Shown here piece by piece: positions 41,723-51,134 of a stretch of 64,000 bases of DNA. The number at the start of each line of letters is the position of its first letter. Position 1 is the stretch's first letter. Under the pieces are notes generated by a model. That model saw only the letters and a list, made by a program, of their open reading frames with translations, had not been told where the DNA came from and made no database searches. The stretch comes from Algoriphagus boritolerans DSM 17298 = JCM 18970 (lineage in GTDB: Bacteria; Bacteroidota; Bacteroidia; Cytophagales; Cyclobacteriaceae): NCBI RefSeq assembly GCF_900108085.1, contig NZ_FNVR01000009.1, forward strand, positions 62,001 through 126,000. The letters are read 5' to 3'. The translations under genes and the position numbers were made by a program.

Positions 41723-44700
41723 CTAAGCAGTGACAGAGTCTTTTCTGCCTTTAACAAAATACATTTCCAGTTTACCTTTATTTTTAGCATCTATCTCGCC
41801 TCTATATTCGCATTCAAAATTATCTTTGATCAAGTTATAGGTGGAATGAGAAATGTTGATTTTGCCGGCTTCTCCACTTTGTTCCATCCTGGCCGCGGTA
41901 TTCACAGTATCTCCCCAAATGTCAAAGGCAAATTTTTTCATCCCCACAATCCCAGCAACCAGAGGGCCAGTATGGATTCCTATTCTTAATTCAAAAAAAC
42001 TTCTATTTTCTTTTAATCTTGCCTCTTTAAGTTCCAACATGAAGTCCATAATATCCAATGCTGCAAGAATAACATTGTCAACCGAGCCATCGGCTATTTT
42101 TGGAATTCCCTCTACGCATAAGTAAGCATCCCCTATCGTCTTGATTTTTTCAAGTTTATGCTTTGTGATGATTTGATCAAATTTGCGGAAGCAAAAATCA
42201 ATTTCCGCGACTAGTTCCTCTGGCTTTAGCATCTCGCTATGCCTGGTAAATTCTTTGAAATCTGTAAACATCACGCTCACCTGGTCGTAACTCCTTGCTT
42301 TGGAATGTCCTGTTTGTTTCAGCTCATTGGCAATATCCTGTGGAAGAATATTCAGTAAGAGGTCATCAGATTTTTTCTTTTCTTCCTGTAGTTCCTTTGT
42401 CCGTTCGGACACTCTTTGTTCTAATTGGTCATAGAACAGGGCGTTTTCGATGGAAATGGCAATTTGGGCTGTGAGCAGTTTGAGTAGAGCAAGTCTTTTT
42501 TCAGTAAATGCCCCAGTTGTCAGATCATTTGACAAATAAATAATCCCTTGAATTTTGCCATGGTTAAGAAAAGGAGCACAAAGAATGCTTTTGGGTTTAT
42601 GGGTTTTGATAAATTCATCATTGACAAAAAGAGTACTTTCGAATGCATCATCCAAAATCACTGTTTCCTTAGTAATAGCTACATATTTGACGATAGATTC
42701 AGCAAGCTTTCCACAATTCTCCAAGGGCTGAGCATGTAATGTTTTGACTTCATCAGATTTATTTGAACTTTCCGCCTGCAGAAACAGCTTTCCATTGTTT
42801 TCTAAAAACAAAAAACCTTTCTCAGCCCCTGCATTTTGATTTAATAGTACCATCAACTTCCTCAGGAGGTTTTCCAAGACAATCTCTCCTGAAATAGTCT
42901 GGGAGGCTTTTATTACGGTAAGAATATCCACTCCTACCGCATCTGTGGTCGTATCAGCAAAAGTGGTAGACAGGGAACTTTCTGAATATCTTTTTCTAAA
43001 GTCAGAAGTAGACTTGAAGGCTAAATTGATTTGTTGTTGATATAACAAGTCCAGTTGATCGACTTTAGCTTCTGCTCCCCATTTCAAATACGTATATCTT
43101 GACCTGATGATGTAGGTCAGAGCTATATCTTTTTTGTATTGGGAGAGATAATACTCTGCAGCACATTCCGTGGCGATCGCTTCGTCATTGAGGTATCGCT
43201 GGGTATGGGCATGGTCAATAGCTTGGCAATAAAAATCTTCAGCTTTAGCCTTGTGTCCCCTATGTCTGTAATATTCGGCCATTACCAGCTCATATTTATG
43301 GAGATAGTTAGTTGGTGAATCTTTAGCCCACTTTTTCAGCTTACCACTGTATAATTTGAATTTTTTTGAAAAACTCTTGGGATAGTAATCTGCTGTTTGG
43401 ATGAGTGTCAATGCTGCGAAAAAATAAAATTGAGGCGTATACTCCATTCCTACGACCGACTCAATCAATGGATCTGCCTCATCAAAGTACCTTCTTGCCT
43501 GATCATATCTCCGAAAATAATAATTACACATCCCCAGCATGAGGTTTCTTTCAAAAATAGCTGTGGTGTATTTCAACGTTTTAAACACCGGCATCAGATG
43601 GTCAGTAAAGTTCTCGGAGACCAGGCTTTCTTCAGGTGTAATATTTCCACTCAGTGATTTCAGAACAGGTATAAAAACATCGATCAGTAAAGTCACCTGA
43701 TTTACTCCTAATTTTTCGCTTTGCTCTCTCATTGCTAGGAGATTTTGAGAAGTTATCTCAAGTGCTTCACCTGCAAAAAATGCATAACTGCAATAATGGT
43801 AAGCGTTCCAACCGCCGTATTCAAAATCTCCGGTCTCCAAGCCACTTTTATAGCCTTCGAGCAGGAATTGCTTGGTGTCCTTCAGGGGATTTTTCCATTG
43901 ATAGATAAAGGCGTAAAAAACAAAGTATACCTTGGCCATCAATTCCGATGCGTCATATTTCTGCATCAATTGAAGCGCCAATCTTCCAAATTCATTTCCA
44001 CTTTGCATATCACCCAAAGCACCACAGGACACCAATCCATAGGTGGCATACCCATAGGTGGAATACTTAGAATTGCCATAATTGAGTGACAGCTTCACTA
44101 AATTGAAAACAATAAGTGGAAACATACTGGGCATGGCAAGAAAGGCTGACGAAGTAGTACTAATGAGGATCCGCATAGCCGCCAGCTTTAGAGGATCACT
44201 CATCTCTGGCAATTCCAGTAGCTGCTGTGGTTTTTTCCTGCCTATGGCCCACTTAGCTTCGATCAGTCCCTTCATAATATCCAATTTGCCCGGATTTTTG
44301 GGCAAATTCACTCCTAAAAGTGCCAAAACTGACGTGGCTTCTTGAATGGCTTCCAACAGTTTGGATTCTGCAGCCAGGGCTTGGATTTTAATTTCAAGTG
44401 AAGGGATTTTATCAATCAGTTCTTTAGAAGATTGCTCCACTACTGACAGCTTGTCTTCCATTTGAGAAAAATCTTTATTCAGAAAAGCTGCCTCTACAGA
44501 AGCTGCATACAATCCATGTGCGAGTTCATAATGGTTGTTCCAGGCATCTTCCGGCAAAAGTGAAACCCCTGTATTAAGGTATACCAGCGCTGCTTCATAA
44601 GCATTGGAAGATTTTGCTTTAAATCCAGCCTTTCTGTTTAAGGCAGCTAAATCTATTCTCTCCTTTGGGTCTATGATAAGGGATTTGGAAAAATTTAAAT

Positions 44701-46861
44701 GGTTTACGATGTCAAATAGGGCTTCCTCTTGTTTAGGATTGGTCGTTTTCAGGAGGAGCCTTCCGATTTTATAGTGGGTCGTTAGCAATTCATTCGAATC
44801 GAGTAAAATATAAGCAGCTTGCTGAACACGATCATGCAAAAACTTATATTTTGAAATTTCTTCTTCCGAATATGCATTTGGAATAACCAACCCCTCCGCA
44901 ACAGCGATAGACAAATCACGTTTTACCTCCTCTTCTTTTCTACCCAGCAATTCTGAAATCATATTGACCTTGAAGCTAAGCCCAATCGTAGAGGCAATTT
45001 TCAGAACATTCTGTGTAGTAAAATCCAGTTTTTTTATTTTGGCAGACATCAGGTCTATCACATTATCTGTGAAACCTTTTTCTTTAATTCTTTCTATATC
45101 CCAAATCCAAGTGGCAGTTTTACTGTCAAATGAGAGCAGTGATTCGTCATAAAGTGAGCTAAAAAATTGGTTGATAAAAAATGGATTACCTGCTGTTTTA
45201 TCAAAAATAATCCTGGCAAGCGGATTTATTTTATCCATCGAACTCTCAAGGGAATCAGCTACGAGTTGCTGAAGGTCTTGGTAGCCTAGTGGTGATAGTG
45301 TAATGTCATTTATTTCTACTCCGAACGCTCTGACCTGATCAAACATGAGACTCAACGGATGCGCCTCCGTCACCTCATTATCCCGGTACGCACCAATTAG
45401 AAAGAGATGTTTGGTTTCTTCGTGAACAGTGACGTGAAGTAAGTTTTGGATCAGGTTGATTGTAGCACTATCCGCCCATTGCATATCATCCAAAAAAACC
45501 ACAAGCGGATGCTCAGCAGAGGTTAAGCTTTTTATGAAATTCCGAAAAACAAGTGTGAATCTATTCCTTTCAGCCTCGCCTCTAATCACAGGAGGTGGAG
45601 TTTGCTTTCCAATTATGAGTTCGAGCTCAGGAATCACATCAATGATCAATTGCCCATTTGGTCCTAAGGCATTCAAAAACTTCTCTTTCCAAGCGTCCAG
45701 ACTTTCTTTTCCTTCTGTGAGAAACTGTTGAATCAGCTGTTTGTAGCTAGCTATCAAGGCACTGTAAGGCAGATTTCGCTGGTATTGATCAAATTTACCA
45801 CTGATAAAATACCCTTTACGAGCAATGACAGGTTTGTGAATTTCCTGAACCAATGCAGATTTTCCGACGCCTGAGTACCCTCTGACCATTAAGATTTCCC
45901 GGCGACCTTCACACACCCTGTCAAAAGTGTCCATCAAAATTTTGACATCCTGCTCTCTTCCGTACAATTTCTCAGGGATGTAAAACCTGCTCGAAATATC
46001 CTGTTGCCCCAGTTCAAATAGTTTGTTTTTTTTGTCCGAATGGAGCGCTTCTTCACACTTTTTCAAATCTTGTAATAGTCCGAAAGTACTCTTGTAACGT
46101 TTTTCAGCTGTTTTTGAAATCAGCTTAGAAACGATTCGAGATAGCATTTCCGGAACATTGGGTGAAACTTTATGAATCGGTTTTGGCTCTATCGCTAAGT
46201 GAGCATGGATCAACTCAAGTTTGTCCTTTGAGGAAAATGGAGTAACTCCGGTGAGCATTTCATAAAATGTAATTCCAAGTGAATAGTAATCACTACGGTA
46301 ATCAATCGTGCGATTCATCCTTCCGGTTTGTTCCGGTGAAATGTAATCCAAAGTCCCCTCCAATAAATTAACAGCACCTCCTTCTTGATTTTCCCTTTTC
46401 ATTGAGGTGGAAATGTCAAAGTCAATGATTTTGATCTCACCTAAAGTGGGTAAATACAGAATGTTGGTAGGGTTAATATCTTTGTGGATCACATTCTGGG
46501 CATGAATATCACCTAAAGCCTCAGCTATTTTTTTTGAAATAATTAGAAACTCACCCAAGTCCATCCCATGCTTACCGATGAGGTTTTTAAGGACTATTCC
46601 ATCGATATCTTCAGAAATAAGGTAGTACGTATCATTTTGAAAAAGGAGTTCGAGGTAGTTTATAGTGTTTGATCCCGAAAGCAATTGCCCAATGCTGAAT
46701 TCATGCCTCAATCGATTGGTTTCCCTGGAAGAGTTAAAACTCCTGCGGGTTGTTTTAATTACCACTGAAAGGCCATCGGTATTTCTGACTCCTCGAAAAA
46801 TCTCAGAATTTTCGCTTTTATATAAACTATCCTTAAAAGTATACCCTTCCAAAACTTCCAT
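41723..46861 (-). CDS. Giant signalling protein: Ser/Thr kinase - AAA ATPase - helical repeats - GAF - adenylate cyclase
   Basis: 1712 residues, cytosolic. Residues about 1-270 are a Ser/Thr kinase with VVIK (Lys36), HKDINPTN (126-133) in place of HRDxxxxN, DFD (147-149) in place of DFG, and GTLDYISPEQ. Residues about 295-560 form an AAA/Orc1-like ATPase: Walker A GYSGVGKS (328-335), Walker B LVVFLDD (453-459). A long helical TPR-like region (about 600-1280) follows, then a GAF domain (about 1305-1455) and a short coiled coil. A class III cyclase occupies 1524-1700: metal Asp1534 and Asp1578 (FTD, GDAYL), Lys1574 and Asp1647 (FDIWG) that favour ATP, and transition-state Asn1654/Arg1658. The PknK/HstK-type front end is known; the cyclase end suggests cAMP output. 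Confidence 0.93.
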   Translation of the reverse strand: MEVLEGYTFKDSLYKSENSEIFRGVRNTDGLSVVIKTTRRSFNSSRETNRLRHEFSIGQLLSGSNTINYLELLFQNDTYYLISEDIDGIVLKNLIGKHGMDLGEFLIISKKIAEALGDIHAQNVIHKDINPTNILYLPTLGEIKIIDFDISTSMKRENQEGGAVNLLEGTLDYISPEQTGRMNRTIDYRSDYYSLGITFYEMLTGVTPFSSKDKLELIHAHLAIEPKPIHKVSPNVPEMLSRIVSKLISKTAEKRYKSTFGLLQDLKKCEEALHSDKKNKLFELGQQDISSRFYIPEKLYGREQDVKILMDTFDRVCEGRREILMVRGYSGVGKSALVQEIHKPVIARKGYFISGKFDQYQRNLPYSALIASYKQLIQQFLTEGKESLDAWKEKFLNALGPNGQLIIDVIPELELIIGKQTPPPVIRGEAERNRFTLVFRNFIKSLTSAEHPLVVFLDDMQWADSATINLIQNLLHVTVHEETKHLFLIGAYRDNEVTEAHPLSLMFDQVRAFGVEINDITLSPLGYQDLQQLVADSLESSMDKINPLARIIFDKTAGNPFFINQFFSSLYDESLLSFDSKTATWIWDIERIKEKGFTDNVIDLMSAKIKKLDFTTQNVLKIASTIGLSFKVNMISELLGRKEEEVKRDLSIAVAEGLVIPNAYSEEEISKYKFLHDRVQQAAYILLDSNELLTTHYKIGRLLLKTTNPKQEEALFDIVNHLNFSKSLIIDPKERIDLAALNRKAGFKAKSSNAYEAALVYLNTGVSLLPEDAWNNHYELAHGLYAASVEAAFLNKDFSQMEDKLSVVEQSSKELIDKIPSLEIKIQALAAESKLLEAIQEATSVLALLGVNLPKNPGKLDIMKGLIEAKWAIGRKKPQQLLELPEMSDPLKLAAMRILISTTSSAFLAMPSMFPLIVFNLVKLSLNYGNSKYSTYGYATYGLVSCGALGDMQSGNEFGRLALQLMQKYDASELMAKVYFVFYAFIYQWKNPLKDTKQFLLEGYKSGLETGDFEYGGWNAYHYCSYAFFAGEALEITSQNLLAMREQSEKLGVNQVTLLIDVFIPVLKSLSGNITPEESLVSENFTDHLMPVFKTLKYTTAIFERNLMLGMCNYYFRRYDQARRYFDEADPLIESVVGMEYTPQFYFFAALTLIQTADYYPKSFSKKFKLYSGKLKKWAKDSPTNYLHKYELVMAEYYRHRGHKAKAEDFYCQAIDHAHTQRYLNDEAIATECAAEYYLSQYKKDIALTYIIRSRYTYLKWGAEAKVDQLDLLYQQQINLAFKSTSDFRKRYSESSLSTTFADTTTDAVGVDILTVIKASQTISGEIVLENLLRKLMVLLNQNAGAEKGFLFLENNGKLFLQAESSNKSDEVKTLHAQPLENCGKLAESIVKYVAITKETVILDDAFESTLFVNDEFIKTHKPKSILCAPFLNHGKIQGIIYLSNDLTTGAFTEKRLALLKLLTAQIAISIENALFYDQLEQRVSERTKELQEEKKKSDDLLLNILPQDIANELKQTGHSKARSYDQVSVMFTDFKEFTRHSEMLKPEELVAEIDFCFRKFDQIITKHKLEKIKTIGDAYLCVEGIPKIADGSVDNVILAALDIMDFMLELKEARLKENRSFFELRIGIHTGPLVAGIVGMKKFAFDIWGDTVNTAARMEQSGEAGKINISHSTYNLIKDNFECEYRGEIDAKNKGKLEMYFVKGRKDSVTA

Positions 46862-46925
46862 TATACCTTGATTTAATTAATAATAAAAATACACCTCATT
46901 GAGCAATTTAGACCTACTTAGACTA

Positions 46926-48299
46926 TTATTCTTTGCCTGTAAAATGCACCTTGACAAGATTTTCCGAATAATTTAATATAGGCTCAATCAATTCAAAAGC
47001 CATCAATCCACCTACATAGAACGTGTTATTTTTGCCTTGCATCGCCTCTAGCTCGTCATAAAACCCCTCTTTGATGGCAAGGACAGGAACATGAGGGAAA
47101 TAGGTCCAGCGGTCATGAGTGAATAAATCATCCTCCGAAACGACTCTACCCCATTTTAAAATTAAAGCCTCAGCCGCAGCGATGATCCCCTTTCTGTCAG
47201 GTTGGTCCCTTTCCGTAGTTCTTGAATAAAATGAAACCAAGGGATTGCCCGGAAACTGTTGAGTGACGACATAGGGATACCCAATTTTCTGAACTGGAAG
47301 AATATTTATAAGTCTCCTTTTCAAGGACAAATCTTTGATTATAAACGTAGTCATACAATATGGATTAGTGACTACTTTGCCAAAGAGGCGCTTTTCCTGA
47401 TCAGTAAGTGAACAGGGTTTCCCCAGGTCTAGCTTATCTGAAAAAAGATTGGATACAATATTGAAGGTCAGTGGGACTGCTACGATCAAATAATCAAATT
47501 CCCGTACTTCAGTTCTTGTATTTTTATCATTCATATTGTGCTCAGGGACGTCAAAGTGAATAATAACCTCATTGCCCCGTTCTATTTTTTTTATTTCGGC
47601 GCTTTTGATGACTGTCAGATTCCAACTTACTTTCTGCCAAAATCGCTGAAAACCATAGATAAACCGTTTTGGCCATCGGGTGGGCAATCCAGCCCCGAAT
47701 ACCAGCATATTCCAGAATGTCGGAATACTCATGTAGGTCAAGGCATAGGGTGCAGGAATCTCGTCCAACCTCCCATATCCCATCAAGGAAATGGGAATCT
47801 CAAACAAAGGCTCGAGTGCTGTTAGCTTCTTATCCTTCAGCCATTCTTTAAATGTACAGGCGATCTCCGGATGCTGGCTTACCCCTGCAAATCCCGCTAC
47901 GGGCAAATGCTTTTGAGCCCTTTTTCGTTCTATAAAATACCGTAGGGATTGCCATGCAAAACTGAAAAACGATGCATTCTTTGTGACATGCTGGAGTATG
48001 GTTCTGTATTTATCAGTTTTGGGATCATAACAGATTGCTTTGGTCTCAGTGTAAAGTTTCGCTCCTACATCCTTGGCAATTGCTAAAGTTTTTTTGTAGG
48101 CAGGAGTCAGGTAATTTGCTCCCAGGTCAAAAGATTTTTGTTCATACGTAATGGAGTTGCACAATCCACCAACTTCTGGAAGCTTCTCCAGGATGGTCAC
48201 ATCCGTGTAGCCGGCTTTTTGCAAATAATACCCAACGGATAATCCACTGGGACCTGCCCCGACTATACAAATTCTGCTACTTTTTGAAATTTTTGCCAT
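46926..48299 (-). CDS. FAD-dependent oxidoreductase (NAD(P)-binding/amine-oxidase fold)
   Basis: A 457-residue protein. The N-terminal dinucleotide-binding motif IVGAGPSGLSVGYYLQKAGY and VTILEKLPEVGGLCNS are typical of phytoene-desaturase/amine-oxidase-like flavoproteins. DYLIVAVPL and the C-terminal FYVGGLMAFELIEPILNYSE complete the FAD site. There is no signal peptide. The substrate is not evident. It is divergent from a patatin gene that is itself convergent with a carotenoid oxygenase, so action on a lipid or carotenoid-derived compound is conceivable (inference). Confidence 0.85.
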   Translation of the reverse strand: MAKISKSSRICIVGAGPSGLSVGYYLQKAGYTDVTILEKLPEVGGLCNSITYEQKSFDLGANYLTPAYKKTLAIAKDVGAKLYTETKAICYDPKTDKYRTILQHVTKNASFFSFAWQSLRYFIERKRAQKHLPVAGFAGVSQHPEIACTFKEWLKDKKLTALEPLFEIPISLMGYGRLDEIPAPYALTYMSIPTFWNMLVFGAGLPTRWPKRFIYGFQRFWQKVSWNLTVIKSAEIKKIERGNEVIIHFDVPEHNMNDKNTRTEVREFDYLIVAVPLTFNIVSNLFSDKLDLGKPCSLTDQEKRLFGKVVTNPYCMTTFIIKDLSLKRRLINILPVQKIGYPYVVTQQFPGNPLVSFYSRTTERDQPDRKGIIAAAEALILKWGRVVSEDDLFTHDRWTYFPHVPVLAIKEGFYDELEAMQGKNNTFYVGGLMAFELIEPILNYSENLVKVHFTGKE

Positions 48300-48486
48300 G
48301 GTTGAAATAAAAGGTAAAGTCTGCTATCTTAACAAAAGTGAAATGGAATACTTCTAAACAGAGCCGTCCTCGGCTCGGGTATTTTGTCTATCGATTCAAT
48401 TCTTTGGTTCAATAAACAGTTGAAAATAGTTGGCTTGAATTATTACAATAATCCTATAGAAAAATACATATTTTTATCTAATACCT

Positions 48487-49395
48487 ATGGAAATCGAGCG
48501 AAAATATCCTTTTGAGAATGTAGTTTTCGAAGGTGGAGGTGTATTGGGAACTGCATACCAAGGCGCCTGGAAAATTTTGGAAGATTACAAGATTGCTCAT
48601 CAGATCAAAAGGGTCTGCGGAACCTCCGCAGGTACTATTTCCGCCACCATGATTGCACTGGGTTACTCGGCGGAAGAATGTAAAACCATACTGATCGATG
48701 CTCCTTTCAACACATTTAAAGATGGCGGCCTATTGGGACTTTGGCGCTTTTTCTTTCGTTTTGGGTGGAACAAAGGGGATAAAATGGAGTCTTTTTTTGA
48801 AGATATCATCGAAAGAAAAACAGGTAATAGAAAAAGTACCTTCAAGGATTTTAAAGAAAAGGGATATAAGGATCTCCGACTTGTGGGGACAAATCTAACA
48901 CAGAACAAGTCAGTCATTTTTTCACATACATGCACTCCAAATATGCCAGTAGCTGAAGCAATGCGAATATCCTCCTCGGTTCCATTATTCTTCGAAGCCA
49001 AATATTACAAGGGTGATCTTCATGTGGATGGCGGGTTGATGCGCAATTACGCAATCAGTGAATTTGACAAAAAACATCCTCCGCAAAACACCATTGGATT
49101 TTTCCTGACTGATCCTGAGCGAAAGGCGAAGCCTATCAAAAACTTGATTTCGTATAAAGAACACTTTATTGCATCCTTGAAAAATGGTTTGTATGTACAG
49201 ATCAAATCCGAACCCCTGGACGATAATCGAACGGTCTTCCTCGATGATCTTGGAATCGGCGCTTTGGATTTTTCTATCTCAAAAGAACAAAGATTGGCGT
49301 TAATGCAACAAGGCGAAAATGCTACTGAAGAATTCTTGAAAAACTGGCCCGATAAAAAACCTACAACCAGCCTTATGCTATCGGAATGCTCCTAG
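48487..49395 (+). CDS. Patatin-like phospholipase
   Basis: A 302-residue acyl hydrolase. The oxyanion hole EGGGVLG (15-21), the nucleophile elbow GTSAG with Ser47, and the catalytic Asp181 in HVDGGLMRN make up the complete Ser-Asp dyad. It has no signal peptide, so it acts in the cytosol or at the inner leaflet. It overlaps the 3' end of the convergent carotenoid oxygenase gene by four bases and is divergent from the FAD oxidoreductase gene (187-base gap containing the hairpin GAGCCG/CGGCTC at 48361-48376). Confidence 0.93.
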   Translation: MEIERKYPFENVVFEGGGVLGTAYQGAWKILEDYKIAHQIKRVCGTSAGTISATMIALGYSAEECKTILIDAPFNTFKDGGLLGLWRFFFRFGWNKGDKMESFFEDIIERKTGNRKSTFKDFKEKGYKDLRLVGTNLTQNKSVIFSHTCTPNMPVAEAMRISSSVPLFFEAKYYKGDLHVDGGLMRNYAISEFDKKHPPQNTIGFFLTDPERKAKPIKNLISYKEHFIASLKNGLYVQIKSEPLDDNRTVFLDDLGIGALDFSISKEQRLALMQQGENATEEFLKNWPDKKPTTSLMLSECS

Positions 49396-50906
49396 GATTT
49401 TTGAATTTCCACAATGTTGCCATGAAAATCATACTCGATCCTTCTTGGTAAATGGACCGTGGCGATTGGCCCTTTGTCTACTTCCATGGCATCAAATATT
49501 GTCAGGCGGCTTTTATTCTCCTTCGTGTCGTATACGACATTCATCAAATACCCCTCTCCCTCAGGAGAATCAGCGTGTTTTGGAGTGAACACCGCTTCCC
49601 CGGTGTAGCAATCCTCACCAAACCAGTAGCGTTGTTCTTTGCCAGTTTCAAAATTATGATGAATCAACGTATTCCAGAGTCCATCATTTTGCTCCCCATT
49701 TTCCAATCTGACATAATAACCATGCGCATGTTTTTTTGTAGCAAATCGCTCATCCATGTTGGGGAATTCTACTGGCTTTTCAGTAAGAATCTCTTCTTTC
49801 AACTCACCGGTAAGTCTATTCAAACGCCATCTCACCAAGATTGCTACAGGATCCAATGAAAACGGGGGACTTGGATTTTCCGTCCCTAAATCAAGAAGTG
49901 GAATTCTGGAATATTTGGCCACATCTGTCACCAGCCAATCTCCCTCCTCGTACATATTCATATTATGAAAAACCCAACATAGGGGAATTTCAAACCATTT
50001 AACATCCGAATTTTTTCCATTTCTGGGCATGACACCCAACCGAGCACCTTTCTCCGGCATCCATCGAAATGGCTCTCTAGTTCCGACATTCTTAATGTCA
50101 AATAAAGCCGGCATATGATAAAACATGACAAAATTTTCACTCAATCCAAAAGCATGCATCATCACGCCGTAAGGAACATCGATTGGCTCATAGCTGATGA
50201 TCTTGCCTGCAGCATCTATTTTATAATATTGAAAAAAGGGAGGGAGGGCATTATAACCCATTGTGAAAGTCTCATTGGTAAAAAAATCCGTGAGCGGATG
50301 TGCGATAGAAGGGCCTTTGAGCTTGTTTTCGTAATTATAGATCCCTATAGTCTGCATGTCAGCGTTGATCTCATAAGGCTGACCAATCTCATCCAAGGCT
50401 AATAGCCTATCTCCTTGCTTCAATACATTTGTATTGGCTGCGTTTAGAATACTGGCAATGCTTTCATATTGGGATCGATTGGGCCCTTTTCCCAGAATGG
50501 TTCGGACACCAAGCTTGAGCAGGTTAAAAAAGCCAAACTTCAGTGCAATCCACCCTGAAAAAGAAGTTGACATCCCGGATCGGATTCCACCAAAAAGCGC
50601 TTTCCCGGCTTTATCCTCCAGTTTCCATTTTTTTGTTTGCACAAAGCGGTTTTTATACCTCACTTTTCCGTTTTCGAAATAAAATGCATTCATCATTCCA
50701 TCCCCATCAAACCAATGATAGTATTTCATATCACGTGGCTTAAACCTTGGATTTGGGCCTGTTCGGATCAGCATTTTTCCGTTCAATTCGGGAGGAATAA
50801 TCCCTTCAATTCTTAGATCATTAAATTCCTCCTCATGTACTTGGGGAGAAAAATTACCTTTGAGATAGGCATTTGAAGTTGGACCGAAAGACTGGATTAC
50901 AGACAT
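49392..50906 (-). CDS. Carotenoid oxygenase (CCD/RPE65 family)
   Basis: A 504-residue seven-bladed propeller enzyme that cleaves carotenoids or apocarotenoids with O2. The four iron-ligating His are visible in SIAHPLTD (about 203), MMHAFGL (about 251), WVFHNMN (about 314) and EYDFHGN (about 495). LNGKMLIRTGPNPRF and YHWFDGDGMMNAFYF are family blocks. Start MSVIQSFGPT is chosen; an earlier TTG would add only seven residues. It could generate retinal or another apocarotenoid; the substrate is not determinable. No carotenoid biosynthesis or rhodopsin gene is in the window. Confidence 0.94.
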   Translation of the reverse strand: MSVIQSFGPTSNAYLKGNFSPQVHEEEFNDLRIEGIIPPELNGKMLIRTGPNPRFKPRDMKYYHWFDGDGMMNAFYFENGKVRYKNRFVQTKKWKLEDKAGKALFGGIRSGMSTSFSGWIALKFGFFNLLKLGVRTILGKGPNRSQYESIASILNAANTNVLKQGDRLLALDEIGQPYEINADMQTIGIYNYENKLKGPSIAHPLTDFFTNETFTMGYNALPPFFQYYKIDAAGKIISYEPIDVPYGVMMHAFGLSENFVMFYHMPALFDIKNVGTREPFRWMPEKGARLGVMPRNGKNSDVKWFEIPLCWVFHNMNMYEEGDWLVTDVAKYSRIPLLDLGTENPSPPFSLDPVAILVRWRLNRLTGELKEEILTEKPVEFPNMDERFATKKHAHGYYVRLENGEQNDGLWNTLIHHNFETGKEQRYWFGEDCYTGEAVFTPKHADSPEGEGYLMNVVYDTKENKSRLTIFDAMEVDKGPIATVHLPRRIEYDFHGNIVEIQKS

Positions 50907-51082
50907 ATTTTTGTATTTATAAACCAATATACTCTTTTTGAAGAAATAGTATTTTGGGAATAGTAAAACCGCTAAAAAATCAACTACTTATTATTTCAAA
51001 AATCCTTAAGAGATAAATTCTGCTACAGCGCTAATAAAATAGTCCGTTCTAAAAATGTTTTTTGTATGATTCCTAAAATAGG

Positions 51083-51112
51083 AATAGGCTGCCTTTTTCA
51101 AGACAGCCTATT
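51083..51112 (-). terminator. Intrinsic terminator of the M14 peptidase gene
   Basis: AATAGGCTG (51083-51091) / CAGCCTATT (51104-51112) with a 12-base loop, 22 bases beyond the peptidase stop codon on the minus strand. On that strand CCTATTTTAGG follows. Confidence 0.75.
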
Positions 51113-51134
51113 ACTTTGTTTTTCTATTTGGAAT

